Assembly: GCF_945277285.1 (NCBI RefSeq)
Contig: NZ_CALYPR010000001.1
Coordinates: 1-64,000, forward strand
From: an uncultured Bartonella sp.
GTDB taxonomy: Bacteria; Pseudomonadota; Alphaproteobacteria; Rhizobiales; Rhizobiaceae
DNA: 64,000 bases
Reading direction: 5' to 3'
Below are positions 21,942 to 34,424 of this stretch, piece by piece. The position numbers and the translations under genes are program-made. Under the pieces are notes generated by a model. It worked only from the letters and a program-made list of their open reading frames with translations. It was not told where the DNA came from and searched no databases. Position 1 is the first letter of the stretch. Every line of letters starts with the position of its first letter.

Positions 21942-22775
21942 TTAAAGTTTCTTCGCTAAACGGTCAAATGCCATCAGCGTTTCGATAAGATGTGGCAAAT
22001 TTTCAAGTTTGACCATATTTGGTCCATCAGAAGGGGCATGATCGGGATCCTGATGTGTTTCTAAGAAAACCCCTGCCACACCTACTGCCACAGCTGCACG
22101 CGCAAGTGTTTCAACAAATTCACGTTGTCCACCCGAAGATGTACCCTGCCCGCCCGGTTGCTGGACAGAATGTGTCGCATCAAAAATAACTGGTGAGCCA
22201 AATTGAGCCATAATCGGAAGCGCACGCATATCTGAAATTAAAGTGTTATAACCGAATGATACACCGCGTTCACACGCCATCACATTGGGATTTCCGCTTT
22301 CAGTAATTTTTGCGAGTACATTTTTCATGTCCCACGGTGCCAGAAATTGTCCCTTTTTGACATTGACAACCCGTCCGGTTTTTGCCGCAGCAACAAGAAG
22401 GTCGGTTTGCCTACATAGAAAAGCCGGAATCTGTAAAATATCAACGTGTGGAGCAACAATGGCGCATTGCTCTTCGGTATGAATATCCGTCAACATCGGA
22501 ATATTATATTCACGCTTCAAATCGTCAAAAATATCCATTGCTTTTTCAAGGCCTATGCCACGCTGGCTACCAAGCGAAGTCCGATTTGCTTTATCGAAAC
22601 TTGATTTATAGACAACGCCAATGCCGAATTTTTCAGCAATCTCTTTTATGCGACCGGCCATATCAAAAGCATGATCACGACTTTCCATTTGGCAAGGGCC
22701 AGCAATCAGCGCAAGCGGCGCATTGTTAGAAAACGTTACATTCCCTACGGTGACAGTACTATTCGGTTTTGTCAT
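21942..22775 (-). CDS. kdsA: 3-deoxy-8-phosphooctulonate synthase
   Basis: 277 aa; ALIAGPCQMESRDHA, DATHSVQQPGG. Confidence 0.97.
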   Translation of the reverse strand: MTKPNSTVTVGNVTFSNNAPLALIAGPCQMESRDHAFDMAGRIKEIAEKFGIGVVYKSSFDKANRTSLGSQRGIGLEKAMDIFDDLKREYNIPMLTDIHTEEQCAIVAPHVDILQIPAFLCRQTDLLVAAAKTGRVVNVKKGQFLAPWDMKNVLAKITESGNPNVMACERGVSFGYNTLISDMRALPIMAQFGSPVIFDATHSVQQPGGQGTSSGGQREFVETLARAAVAVGVAGVFLETHQDPDHAPSDGPNMVKLENLPHLIETLMAFDRLAKKL

Positions 22776-22920
22776 TTAGTCCTCTAATCTAATCATTTAA
22801 AAATGATCTGTCGTCTTGTCTCCAAACCCTTATCTTATAAAACGACATTGATTCAATATCATTGTTGAAAAATGTTCGGGATAAACTCCAATAATATATA
22901 TATTTATATTGTATTCATGT

Positions 22921-23040
22921 TTAAAAAATTGATTCATAAATAAATTTTAAATTTAATTATTATTAAAACATTTAAAAAATTTATCATAAATATATTAATA
23001 AATTTTATAAAATATATTAATATTTATTATTTAACAATGT
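22921..23040. other. Extremely AT-rich intergenic tract
   Basis: 6 G/C in 120 nt by direct count; lies between the kdsA start and the pyrG stop. Confidence 0.9.
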
Positions 23041-23141
23041 ATTCTGTTTTTGAATGTCAAATTATATTTGAAGAAAAATTATATAACTTAAATTATTTTA
23101 AAGATGATTTTTAAAAGTTTAAACACGAAATCACGTCATAG

Positions 23142-23181
23142 AAAAACCTTGCACTCTCTTTTGACAGATTTTGCAAGGTTT
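23142..23181 (-). terminator. Possible terminator hairpin downstream of pyrG
   Basis: AAACCTTGCA...TGCAAGGTTT inverted repeat; on the minus strand it is followed by a T run (GGTTTTTC). Confidence 0.5.
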
Positions 23182-23223
23182 GAACTAAAAACAATTTTCA
23201 ATTGTAATAAAAAGATACGCTAC

Positions 23224-24927
<1,704 letters not shown>

Positions 24928-25013
24928 TTAGAAACTACTTTTGTTAAAATGCAAAAAATAGCTGCTGGTTTCCTTTTTCAAGGTTTGCTTTAAATAACAA
25001 CCTGAACCGAGTT

Positions 25014-25034
25014 AAAAAACTGATTCAGTTTTTT
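25014..25034. repeat. Near-perfect palindrome
   Basis: AAAAAACTGA-T-TCAGTTTTTT between pyrG and the L,D-transpeptidase gene. Confidence 0.7.
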
Positions 25035-25064
25035 GCACTAACTCTCTGTTTTTATAAAACAAAT

Positions 25065-25092
25065 AAAAACCCCGCATTAAAGCGGGGTTTTT
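25065..25092. terminator. Rho-independent terminator (bidirectional), end of L,D-transpeptidase gene
   Basis: AAAAACCCCGC-attaaa-GCGGGGTTTTT perfect hairpin with A/T flanks. Confidence 0.88.
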
Positions 25093-25110
25093 AAAATTAT
25101 TTAATTGATT

Positions 25111-25743
25111 TTACAGAACAACAACTTCGGTGCCGACATCAACACGATCATAAAGATCAAGTACATCATCATTAATCATCCGGAAGCAGCCATTTGAAGC
25201 CGATGAACCGATTGTCCAAGGCTGAACAGTTCCGTGAATACGAATATAGGTGTCTTTATTGCCCTGCCAGAGGTAAAGCGCACGGGCACCAAGCGGATTT
25301 CCCGGGCCACCATCCATACCATTAGCGAAACGTGCATAATGGTCGGGACTGCGTTTAAGCATATCCTTTGTCGGAATCCACCGTGGCCATTCGCGTTTGA
25401 AGCGGATATTGGCTGTTCCCTTGAACTGGAGACCAATCTTGCCAACAGCAATTCCATAGCGTCTGGCTGTTGTTGGAGTTTCGATCAAATAGAGAAAATA
25501 ATTTTTAGGGTCAATGACGATTGTACCCGGTTTATAGCCGGAGAACGAAACAGTTTGCGGACGAAATTTATCAGGCACGTTATAGCTTTTGACCGTAGGG
25601 ATTTTTATATTTCCCACGGGGGCAACCGAGGCTACCTGCGCATTGTCAGCATCATCGCCATCAGCGATTTCTTCTGAAAAAGCAACATTGCCTGACAAAA
25701 AAAACAAGCCGGACAAACCGGCAATCAATAAACGATGGATCAT
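25111..25743 (-). CDS. L,D-transpeptidase (YkuD family), exported
   Basis: Signal peptide MIHRLLIAGLSGLFFLSGNVAFSE; catalytic HGTVQPWTIGSSASNGCFRM. Start trimmed. Confidence 0.9.
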   Translation of the reverse strand: MIHRLLIAGLSGLFFLSGNVAFSEEIADGDDADNAQVASVAPVGNIKIPTVKSYNVPDKFRPQTVSFSGYKPGTIVIDPKNYFLYLIETPTTARRYGIAVGKIGLQFKGTANIRFKREWPRWIPTKDMLKRSPDHYARFANGMDGGPGNPLGARALYLWQGNKDTYIRIHGTVQPWTIGSSASNGCFRMINDDVLDLYDRVDVGTEVVVL

Positions 25744-26197
25744 TTTAATTCTAATCCCGCGACGAAAGTTTGAGAGGTTTTGCAACACAACGGTTTTGCT
25801 ACGCAATTGCGTTCCATACGACCAATTTTGTATCTTCTCAATCTTTTTCAAGTGATGATGTAAAAGAACATCTTCTGCTATGGCAGTCGTGCAACACATT
25901 GTTAAGAATTAGCCTTAAAATCTCACCTCGTTTTTTACAAATTCCTTGATAAAAATAAAACTGCATCATTTTAATCAATTTTGGCTGACACGCTTTGTTG
26001 AGCCCTACTTTTGGCAAATTTATTTACATCCCTGCAGCTTTGACGTTAACCGGCCTTACCAATAAAAATTTTTAAAAATTGAATTACGGTCATTCACGTG
26101 AACAACCAATTCAATGCCAGTGAAAACGCGTCCCATAAGATCGGCTTTCAACATTTTGCGTTAAAATTATAAACACCGCTCTAAACTCGTAAAACAC

Positions 26198-26221
26198 AAA
26201 AAGAGCGAAACCGCCCTTTTT
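26198..26221 (-). terminator. Terminator-like hairpin downstream of secG
   Basis: AAAAAGAGCGAAACCGCCCTTTTT imperfect hairpin with flanking T tracts. Confidence 0.6.
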
Positions 26222-26269
26222 GTATTTTTTATTCTTTTGCGGTTAGCCAACCGGCAAACCTCTTGCCGA

Positions 26270-26758
26270 TCAATTATTTGGAACTGGATTTTCCGGCTGT
26301 TGGGGAACGGGTGTTTCTCCGGCCGGCATTGCCGCGTTTCCTTCAGGCTTTGCCTGATTTTCACCCCCGTTTGCATTTTTACTGTCCAATTTGCCATTGG
26401 TCTCAGACTGCTTTGAATTTGCATCGGGCAACTGGCTATTTGTCGCATTAGGGACTGCCTGTGACGGCGCGGCAGGTGCTGTTACAGGGGTCTTCTTATC
26501 TGTGACGGGAATACGATTGATAATATCGGCAGCCGGATTGGAAATACTATCCAGAACAACAAGTGCAATAGATGTAGCAAAAAAACAAAGAGCAAGAATC
26601 GCAGTCAATCGTGTCAGAGCATTTTTTGTGCCACGCGCTGTCATGAAACCCGAACCACCACCAATGCCAAGCCCGCCACCTTCAGAACGCTGTATCAGCA
26701 CAACGCCTACAAGTGCGATGACAATTAAAAGATGAATGACAATCAATACTGTCTGCAT
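26270..26758 (-). CDS. secG: Preprotein translocase subunit SecG
   Basis: 162 aa; VVLIQRSEGGGLGIGGGSGFMTARGTKNALTRLTAILA. Confidence 0.94.
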   Translation of the reverse strand: MQTVLIVIHLLIVIALVGVVLIQRSEGGGLGIGGGSGFMTARGTKNALTRLTAILALCFFATSIALVVLDSISNPAADIINRIPVTDKKTPVTAPAAPSQAVPNATNSQLPDANSKQSETNGKLDSKNANGGENQAKPEGNAAMPAGETPVPQQPENPVPNN

Positions 26759-26839
26759 AAGCTCTGCTCTAATGTTACTGTTCGCGGTTGTTTACACGGA
26801 AAATTTACATATTCCAAGTAGTCAAGCGAAATTCTTTGA

Positions 26840-27604
26840 CTATAATTTCCGATAAGCACCACAAATCGCCAGAAAATCGCTTGCTTTTAAGCTTGCGCCT
26901 CCGACGAGTGCCCCATCAACATTATCGATTTTTAACAACTCAACCGCATTTTCGGGTTTTACAGAGCCACCGTAAAGAAGCCGGAATTCATGTCCTGAAT
27001 TGCCGAAACGTTTAACCAGTGTATCCCTCATGAATTTATGGACTTCGCCCACATCCCTTGCGCTTGGTGTTTTTCCCGTCCCGATCGCCCAAACCGGTTC
27101 ATAAGCAATTACAGTATTTTGCGGTGTAGCACCATCTGGGACAGAACCGGCTAGTTGTTTGCCTATCACGTCAAGTGTTTGACCGCTTTCACGTTCGGCG
27201 AGTTTTTCTCCCACACATATAATGGCGACAAGTCCGGCGCGCCACGCTGCCTCAGCCTTTTGACGAACCAGTGCATCCGTTTCATGATGGTCGGCGCGTC
27301 TTTCGGAGTGCCCGACTATAACATAGCTTGCACCTGCTTCCTTAAGCATAGGTGCCGAGATGTCGCCGGTATGGGCACCATGATCGGCGATATGACAATC
27401 CTCGCCACCAAGGCGAAGTTTTTCTCCGTCAAGACTATCTGCTGCCCGTGATAACAGTGTAGCAGGCACACAAATGAGTGCTTCAAACAAACGACCTAAA
27501 TCAGAATTTACACCGGCAGCTATAGCGCGAAGCTCGGAAAGAGATTCGCCTGTTCCGTTCATTTTCCAATTTCCTGCGACCATCGGTCGAACATTCGGTG
27601 TCAT
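26840..27604 (-). CDS. tpiA: Triosephosphate isomerase
   Basis: 254 aa; [24 protein letters not shown]. Confidence 0.97.
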   Translation of the reverse strand: MTPNVRPMVAGNWKMNGTGESLSELRAIAAGVNSDLGRLFEALICVPATLLSRAADSLDGEKLRLGGEDCHIADHGAHTGDISAPMLKEAGASYVIVGHSERRADHHETDALVRQKAEAAWRAGLVAIICVGEKLAERESGQTLDVIGKQLAGSVPDGATPQNTVIAYEPVWAIGTGKTPSARDVGEVHKFMRDTLVKRFGNSGHEFRLLYGGSVKPENAVELLKIDNVDGALVGGASLKASDFLAICGAYRKL

Positions 27605-27764
27605 GATTTAACCTCAATAACAGTCTTAAAATAGCGCATTAATAGCCCTAACTAGCAAATTGCACCGTTAAAGCAAGTCTTAAACCTTGCATATTATGCG
27701 CCTTTGTTGCAAATCCTATCAGAGCTTTTTGCTGAAATGAAGCCAATTAAAACGGAATTAGCCA

Positions 27765-29654
27765 ATGCTTGATACAATACGCAGTGCTGTCAACTCTTGG
27801 ATCGCCAAGGTCTTCCTCGGTCTTCTTGTTCTATGTTTTGTACTCTTATGGGGTGTCCCAGAACTAAGAAGAAGTGCTGGTCACGATTTATTTATGTCTG
27901 GAAAATCGATAATTAAAACCAGCACCTATCAGCTTGCGCTGCGCGATCAGACCATGCGCTTCTCGGTTGCTAACCATTCGCCGCGTTTACTCTCGGAAAG
28001 CGAAGCACAGCAATATGGCATTCCACAATTTGTTTTATCCGGGCTTCAACAAGATGTGCTTTTTGACGAACAAGCCCGTTTGATGAAAATCGGTGTGTCA
28101 AAAGATGGTATTGCCCGCGCTATTGGTGCCGATCGGTTTTTCCAACAGGACGGAAGTTTCAATCGCAACCTTTTTAACAGCTATCTCAGAGAACTGAATA
28201 TTCATGAAGGTGATTTTGTTGATTATTTCGCTGGCAAAGAAAGACGCGATCAACTTATTTTTGCTGCTATTGGCGGCATGAAAGCACCTGACACTTTCTA
28301 TTCGGCTTTTCAAAAATACCGTGGTGAAACTCGTTCGGTCGACTACCTTGTGATTTCTCCTAAAGAGGCAGGCAAGCTCAACGAACCAACTGCCGATGAA
28401 CTTCAAAAATGGTTTAATGCCCATCGTCAAGAGTTCCGTGCCCCTGAATATCGCCAAGTCACGCTCATGCAGATGACGCCCGAAGGTTTGGCTAAACCCG
28501 CCGATATTTCCATTGACGAAGCAAAAGATTATTATAAGCAGAATGCCGCACGTTTTATCTCTCCTGAAACACGCACAGTCGAAATATTGCGTTTCAAGAC
28601 GAGACAAGATGCCGACCATGCCGCAGAAAAGCTCAAAGACGGCATGACTTTTGAAGATCTTGTCAAATCCGAACACAAAACTTTAGCCGAGATCACCAAA
28701 GGGCCACTTGCCAAAACCGGCTTTGCCACAACCATTGCAAATGACATTTTTAGTCTGCAAACAAACAAGATCAGCGATGTTATCAATGATCTGGAAGGGC
28801 CGGTCATTATGCGCGTCATCAACGTTACACCGCAAGGTCCGACCCCGTTCGATCAGGCAGAACAGAATATCCGTGAGACTTTGGCAAAAAGCAACGCTGC
28901 AAAAGCCATGCGTGACGATCACGATGCCATCGAAAATGCCCGCTTTGAAGGTGTATCACTCGATGAACTGGCCAAACAGTATAAACTAAACCTTCAAAAG
29001 ATTACAGTCGATGCGAAAGCGCAGACGCCCGAAGGTAAAATACTTACCGATTTGCCACAGCAGGCAATTCTTATTGACGGAATTTTTCAGGCAACAGAAG
29101 GTGCCGACCTTGATCCTATTGCCATTCAAGGGGGCGGATATCTCTGGTATCGCGTTGATAAAGTAACAAATGCTCGTGATAGAACTCTGGACGAGGTCAA
29201 AGACAAAGTTGTTGAAGGCTGGAAAGCTGATGAAACACAAAAATTGCTTGATACAAAAGCCGCACAGCTTGAAAGCGAACTGAAAGATAACAAAACTCTT
29301 GATGATCTCGCCAAGGAGCTAAGAGTCGCCAAACAAACTGCTCACGGTCTCAAACGTGATGGTTCGGTCGACATTTTAGGTGCCGATGGCGTTAATGCCG
29401 CTTTTTCCGGTCCAAAGGGCCACTGCGGCGTATCAAAAGCAGCTAAAAACGACCAGCGTATAGTCTATTGTGTGACAGAAACTGTTGAACCTTTGAATAC
29501 CGATGCAAAATCTCTCGAACCCGAAATGAAAGCAAATATTGACACCATGATGGGGGCTGACTTGCGCATGGAAATGTTGCAAATTGCCAATGAAAAGGCC
29601 CCTGTCCAAGCCAATATGACGAATCTTAAAACAATTACCAACAATCTCCAATGA
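27765..29654 (+). CDS. PpiD/SurA-like membrane-anchored peptidyl-prolyl cis-trans isomerase
   Basis: 629 aa; N-terminal TM helix ([21 protein letters not shown]), SurA_N-like and parvulin-like regions. Confidence 0.86.
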   Translation: MLDTIRSAVNSWIAKVFLGLLVLCFVLLWGVPELRRSAGHDLFMSGKSIIKTSTYQLALRDQTMRFSVANHSPRLLSESEAQQYGIPQFVLSGLQQDVLFDEQARLMKIGVSKDGIARAIGADRFFQQDGSFNRNLFNSYLRELNIHEGDFVDYFAGKERRDQLIFAAIGGMKAPDTFYSAFQKYRGETRSVDYLVISPKEAGKLNEPTADELQKWFNAHRQEFRAPEYRQVTLMQMTPEGLAKPADISIDEAKDYYKQNAARFISPETRTVEILRFKTRQDADHAAEKLKDGMTFEDLVKSEHKTLAEITKGPLAKTGFATTIANDIFSLQTNKISDVINDLEGPVIMRVINVTPQGPTPFDQAEQNIRETLAKSNAAKAMRDDHDAIENARFEGVSLDELAKQYKLNLQKITVDAKAQTPEGKILTDLPQQAILIDGIFQATEGADLDPIAIQGGGYLWYRVDKVTNARDRTLDEVKDKVVEGWKADETQKLLDTKAAQLESELKDNKTLDDLAKELRVAKQTAHGLKRDGSVDILGADGVNAAFSGPKGHCGVSKAAKNDQRIVYCVTETVEPLNTDAKSLEPEMKANIDTMMGADLRMEMLQIANEKAPVQANMTNLKTITNNLQ

Positions 29655-29661
29655 GGATATC

Positions 29662-30690
29662 ATGAGTGACCTGAAACCTTTCTTAAACAAGGTCGCCACT
29701 GGCGCCTCACTGACAAAAGATGAGGCAGAACAAGCCTTTACGATCATGATGTCGGGGCAAGCGACACCAGCCCAAATTGGTGGGTTTTTGATGTCTTTAA
29801 GGGTGCGCGGCGAGACAATTGACGAAATTACCGGTGCTGTCGCATCAATGCGCAAAAAAATGTTGCCTGTCGATTCAGTCGAGGGGGCCGTTGACATTGT
29901 CGGTACCGGTGGCGACCAATCCGGCTCTTACAATGTTTCGACCGCAACAGCCTTTGTCGTTGCCGGTGCCGGTGTACCTGTCGGTAAACATGGTAACCGT
30001 GCGCTTTCATCAAAATCCGGCGCAGCCGATGCTTTGGCAGCTCTTGGTGTCAATATTGATGCAACGCCTGAAATAATCGGCCGTTGTATTCGTGAAATTG
30101 GACTTGGCTTTATGTTCGCTCCCACCCATCATTCGGCTATGCGCCATGTGGGGCCAGCACGTGTCGAGCTTGGAACACGAACAATCTTCAATATTCTGGG
30201 GCCACTTTCAAATCCCGCAGGCGTCACCAACCAGCTGATCGGTGTTTTTTCGCCACATTGGGTGGTACCAATCGCGCAAGTATTGCAAGGACTGGGTTCA
30301 AAATCGTTATGGGTTGTCCATGGTAGCGGTATGGATGAATTGACAACAGCCGGAGAAACTCAAGTTGCCGCCCTTAAGAACGGAGCTCTTACCACTTTTA
30401 CGGTTACACCGGAAGATGCCGGTTTAAAACGCGTGACGATGGATGATTTAAGAGGCGGAGATCCGCAATATAATGCCGAAGCCTTGCGAAGGGTACTTGA
30501 GGGGGCTCACGGCGCTTATCGTGATATTGTTCTTCTCAATGCTGCTGCTGCCTTCATCATTGCCGGAAAAGCTGACACCTTAAAAGAAGGCGTGAAGATC
30601 GCCGAACAAAGTATTGATCAAGGCAAAGCTAGAGAAAAACTCGCTGCTCTGATTAAGGTTTCAAATGACCTTGGTGAGAATGATGAGTGA
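29662..30690 (+). CDS. trpD: Anthranilate phosphoribosyltransferase
   Basis: 342 aa; [46 protein letters not shown]. Confidence 0.97.
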   Translation: MSDLKPFLNKVATGASLTKDEAEQAFTIMMSGQATPAQIGGFLMSLRVRGETIDEITGAVASMRKKMLPVDSVEGAVDIVGTGGDQSGSYNVSTATAFVVAGAGVPVGKHGNRALSSKSGAADALAALGVNIDATPEIIGRCIREIGLGFMFAPTHHSAMRHVGPARVELGTRTIFNILGPLSNPAGVTNQLIGVFSPHWVVPIAQVLQGLGSKSLWVVHGSGMDELTTAGETQVAALKNGALTTFTVTPEDAGLKRVTMDDLRGGDPQYNAEALRRVLEGAHGAYRDIVLLNAAAAFIIAGKADTLKEGVKIAEQSIDQGKAREKLAALIKVSNDLGENDE

Positions 30691-31474
30691 TATTTTAAAA
30701 AAAATTGAAGCCTATAAACGGTTAGAAATTTCCAAAGCCAAAGCGGCTTTGCCACTTGAAAAGCTCAAGCTTTTAGCTGATCAAGCCGATAAACCTCGCG
30801 GATTTTATAACGCACTCAAGAATAAGGAAAATGCCGGGCTATTCGGTCTCATTGCGGAAATCAAAAAGGCTAGCCCCTCAAAAGGTCTTATTCGGGAAGA
30901 TTTTGACCCGCCCCTACTTGCCAAAGCTTATGAAGAAGGAGGGGCTGCCTGTCTTTCGGTTCTTACCGACACTCCATCCTTTCAAGGTTCTCCGGAGTTT
31001 TTGAAAGCCGCTCATAAAGCCTGTAATCTACCGGCTTTACGGAAAGATTTTCTTTTTGACACCTATCAGGTGTACGAAGCGCGTGCTTGGGGTGCTGATT
31101 GTATTCTCATTATCCTTGCAGCAATTGATGACAATCTCGCAAAAGCCTTGGAAGAAACGGCCTTTGCGCTTGGCATGGATGTACTTATTGAGACACATAA
31201 TGAAAGCGAGATCGAACGGGCGTTGAAACTCAAATCTCCGCTTATCGGTATCAATAACCGGAATTTGCGTAATTTCGAAGTCGACCTTGCAAATTGTGAA
31301 CGACTTTCCCATATGGTTTCTGGTGATCGTCTTTTGGTTGGGGAAAGTGGAATTTTCACACATGACGATCTTTTGAGATTGAAAAAAAGCAATATACGTT
31401 CATTTCTGATTGGTGAAAGTCTTATGCGCCAGACAGATGTCGCAAAGGCAACGCGAACGTTATTAGGGTTATAA
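30683..31474 (+). CDS. trpC: Indole-3-glycerol-phosphate synthase
   Basis: [42 protein letters not shown]; overlaps the trpD stop. Start trimmed. Confidence 0.96.
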   Translation: MSDILKKIEAYKRLEISKAKAALPLEKLKLLADQADKPRGFYNALKNKENAGLFGLIAEIKKASPSKGLIREDFDPPLLAKAYEEGGAACLSVLTDTPSFQGSPEFLKAAHKACNLPALRKDFLFDTYQVYEARAWGADCILIILAAIDDNLAKALEETAFALGMDVLIETHNESEIERALKLKSPLIGINNRNLRNFEVDLANCERLSHMVSGDRLLVGESGIFTHDDLLRLKKSNIRSFLIGESLMRQTDVAKATRTLLGL

Positions 31475-31475
31475 A

Positions 31476-31979
31476 ATGAGCGAGAAACTGACCCATGTGA
31501 ACGCGAAAGGCGAAGCGCACATGGTCGATGTCGGGGCGAAAAATGAAACTGAACGCGTAGCCATTGCGCATGGTGCGATAAAAATGGCCAAAGAAACGCT
31601 AAGTGCCATTGAAAGTGGCAACGCGCCTAAAGGCGATGTTTTGGCAGCAGCCCGTGTTGCCGGCATTATGGCAGCCAAGAAGACAGGTGAGCTTATTCCC
31701 CTTTGCCACCCTCTTATGTTGACAAAAATTTCTGTCGACATTGCTGCCGACTATGAATTGCCCGGTTATCAAGTGAAGGCCACTGTTGGTCTTACCGGCA
31801 AGACTGGTGTCGAGATGGAAGCTTTAACAGCTGTCTCGCTCACTTGCCTGACAATTTATGACATGGCTAAAGCCTTGGATAAGGGGATGGTAATTTCAGA
31901 TATTTGTTTATTGGAAAAGCGCGGGGGAAAATCTGGCACATGGAAGCGAGACGAGAAAAATGCCCCTCATCAATGTTGA
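31476..31979 (+). CDS. moaC: Cyclic pyranopterin monophosphate synthase
   Basis: 167 aa; [43 protein letters not shown]. Confidence 0.97.
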   Translation: MSEKLTHVNAKGEAHMVDVGAKNETERVAIAHGAIKMAKETLSAIESGNAPKGDVLAAARVAGIMAAKKTGELIPLCHPLMLTKISVDIAADYELPGYQVKATVGLTGKTGVEMEALTAVSLTCLTIYDMAKALDKGMVISDICLLEKRGGKSGTWKRDEKNAPHQC

Positions 31980-33186
31980 CGAATCCTTAAACCGTCTACT
32001 ATCTGCAACCGATACACTGGAAAGTGAACTGGTACCACTTACCAAGATAGGTCAAGCGCAGGTTCTGGCGCAAGATATCACAGCCAAATTAACTGAGCCC
32101 CCGTTCCGCTCGTCGGCCATGGATGGCTACGCGATACGCTTTCAGGATTATAGGCAAGATGTAAAATTCAAACTTGTTGGTGAAGCTGCTGCAGGAAAAG
32201 GTTATGATGGTAAAATCCAGCAAAATGAGGCCGTGCGCATATTTACCGGTGCACCGGTTCCTGATGATGCCGACACGGTGATTATTCAAGAAAATGCGAA
32301 CCAAGAAGGTAGTATTGTTTCCTTTACCGAAGCACCGTCAAAAGGTGCCAATATTCGTCCGCAAGGTGGCAATTTTCTAAAGGGTGACAGCGTTCTTCAA
32401 AAAGGACGTATTATGTCTCCTTCTGCGCTGGCACTTTGTGCTTCGGCAGGCTATGGGGCAATACAAGTTATCAGACGGCCTAAAATAGCTGTGCTTGCAA
32501 CGGGCAATGAACTTGTTAGTGCAGGTGATGTGCCCGGAAAGGACCAGATTGTCTGTTCCAATTCCTATGGTCTTTCTTATCTCATCCGCAGCCATCATTG
32601 CGATGTCGTCGATCTTGGAATTGCGCACGATGATGAAGAGTCTATTCGCCAGAAAATTGATAAAGCCAGAGAAGAAAAAGTTGACCTTTTGGTGACCAGC
32701 GGTGGTGTTTCGGTCGGTAAATATGACCTTGTACAGACTGTGTTAAAGTCAGAGGGCATGGAACTTGACTTCTGGAAAGTTGCTATGCGACCGGGAAAAC
32801 CCATTATGTTCGGTGTTTTGCCAAAAAACCACAAGATGCTGGTTTTGGGGCTGCCCGGCAATCCGGTATCAAGCATGGTCTGCGGCCATATTTTTCTGGT
32901 TCCGATATTAGAAAAGATGTCTGGCCGATCCTATCGCCCGCACATCGAAACTGCACTTCTTTCAGTTCCTCTTCCCGAAAATGGCTCCCGTCGCCATTTT
33001 GTCCGCGCTAATCTGACAATCAATGCCAAGGGAGAAAAATGGGTTACACCCGTTCGCAGTCAGGATTCATCGTTAATACGATTGATGGCCAATGCCGATT
33101 GTCTCATTATTAGAGAAGAAAATGGCACGCCGCTTACAGTCGGTGAACCGTGTCGCATCTTCATTCCCGATGGAGTCGGCCTATGA
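31960..33186 (+). CDS. moeA: Molybdopterin molybdotransferase
   Basis: 408 aa; [38 protein letters not shown]. Confidence 0.95.
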   Translation: MPLINVDESLNRLLSATDTLESELVPLTKIGQAQVLAQDITAKLTEPPFRSSAMDGYAIRFQDYRQDVKFKLVGEAAAGKGYDGKIQQNEAVRIFTGAPVPDDADTVIIQENANQEGSIVSFTEAPSKGANIRPQGGNFLKGDSVLQKGRIMSPSALALCASAGYGAIQVIRRPKIAVLATGNELVSAGDVPGKDQIVCSNSYGLSYLIRSHHCDVVDLGIAHDDEESIRQKIDKAREEKVDLLVTSGGVSVGKYDLVQTVLKSEGMELDFWKVAMRPGKPIMFGVLPKNHKMLVLGLPGNPVSSMVCGHIFLVPILEKMSGRSYRPHIETALLSVPLPENGSRRHFVRANLTINAKGEKWVTPVRSQDSSLIRLMANADCLIIREENGTPLTVGEPCRIFIPDGVGL

Positions 33187-34032
33187 AATTTTCGGCATAT
33201 GGCCGTTCAATCCGGCCTTTGCAATAAGGATATAATGGCGAATTGGCGAAGGTGTAACGTATTCTTTAAAACAACGAATTCCCTTTTGTTCAATTTGTTT
33301 TAAAGCATCAGGCACAATCGCGAGTGGCAGAAAGGCTGGCCACACGCTTTTTGGCAAGTCTTTATAAGATTCGAAAAAAAGCTGATAATGTTTACGCGTT
33401 AAAGCAATTGCTGCGCCCAACAGCTTTTCTTCTTGATTGTGAGCTGTCACTTGCGACGATTGAATGAAATCATCCGGATTTGATTCAATCATGTTGGCTG
33501 GAAAATAATGTTGTCCTTTTGCTTTTATCGCGGGCAGTGTTCGTAAAATTCCACAAAGTGCTTGCGCAACTCCACCATGACCGGTTGTTTCTGTCGTTTG
33601 TCTCGCTGCATCTTTATCAAGTATCTGACAGGAAAGTTGCAATAGGGCACTTGCTGTTTCCCCGCAATAGCCTTCCAGACTGGCAATGTTTGGCATCTTA
33701 TCATTATAAAGATCAAAAACACGAGCATCGCAATAACGTAAAAACGCCGCTTTGGGTAAATCATATTGGTAAATGGAAGAAAGCAGCGCGCTTAATACAG
33801 GGTTTCCTTCTCCCGACTTGCTCGACTCAATCGCATCACGCCACCAGCGCAGACGAATCTCGCCAATCATCGGCTCTCGTACAGTTTCAGCAATATGGGC
33901 AATTTCAACATTGAATGCATACAGGCTTGCTAGTGGACCACGACATTTTTTTGGCGCAAACAAAACCGTCAGATAACGATCCCGATCGCTCTCTCTTAAC
34001 AGTTTCAAGCAAAAAGCATCGTTTCTATTCAT
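33181..34032 (-). CDS. Squalene/phytoene synthase family protein
   Basis: 283 aa; YAFNVEIAHIAETVREPMIGEIRLRWWRDAI typical of the family. Confidence 0.86.
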   Translation of the reverse strand: MNRNDAFCLKLLRESDRDRYLTVLFAPKKCRGPLASLYAFNVEIAHIAETVREPMIGEIRLRWWRDAIESSKSGEGNPVLSALLSSIYQYDLPKAAFLRYCDARVFDLYNDKMPNIASLEGYCGETASALLQLSCQILDKDAARQTTETTGHGGVAQALCGILRTLPAIKAKGQHYFPANMIESNPDDFIQSSQVTAHNQEEKLLGAAIALTRKHYQLFFESYKDLPKSVWPAFLPLAIVPDALKQIEQKGIRCFKEYVTPSPIRHYILIAKAGLNGHMPKIS

Positions 34033-34415
34033 TCCACAGCATAAAGAAGTGCGGCAACTGCTCGATCTTCCGCAAGTAAAACATTAAAAGTGCGCACAGC
34101 CGCACCGGTGCTCATAGTATCGGTTGAAATATGTTTCTGGTGTAAAACAGTTCTCAATTTTTCCGGCAGCCGCAAGAGTTCATTTCCCGTACCGACTAGA
34201 AACACTTCTATTTTATCGGCTTCGTCAAGGACATGTTTTATATCCTCCATTGTTGGCAAGGGCGAGGCCATTTCAAGCCCATAAATCCCAGACGGCACAC
34301 AAACAATCGAACCGCGATGGGACATATCAGCAAATCGAAAACCGCCATTTCCGTAAGCATCAATCGGCGCACGCCCAGGGTAATGAGCCTCTTTCATCTT
34401 GATTGCATCAGACAT
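34029..34415 (-). CDS. Mth938-like domain-containing protein (NDUFAF3 family)
   Basis: 128 aa; GNGGFRFADMSHRGSIVCVPSGIYGLEMA; lies between the phytoene-synthase-like gene and secDF. Confidence 0.83.
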   Translation of the reverse strand: MSDAIKMKEAHYPGRAPIDAYGNGGFRFADMSHRGSIVCVPSGIYGLEMASPLPTMEDIKHVLDEADKIEVFLVGTGNELLRLPEKLRTVLHQKHISTDTMSTGAAVRTFNVLLAEDRAVAALLYAVE

Positions 34416-34424
34416 TATAAACCT

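Noticed and set aside
28098-28676. 192-aa minus-strand ORF
   Set aside because: Antisense to the ppiD-like gene; no family resemblance.
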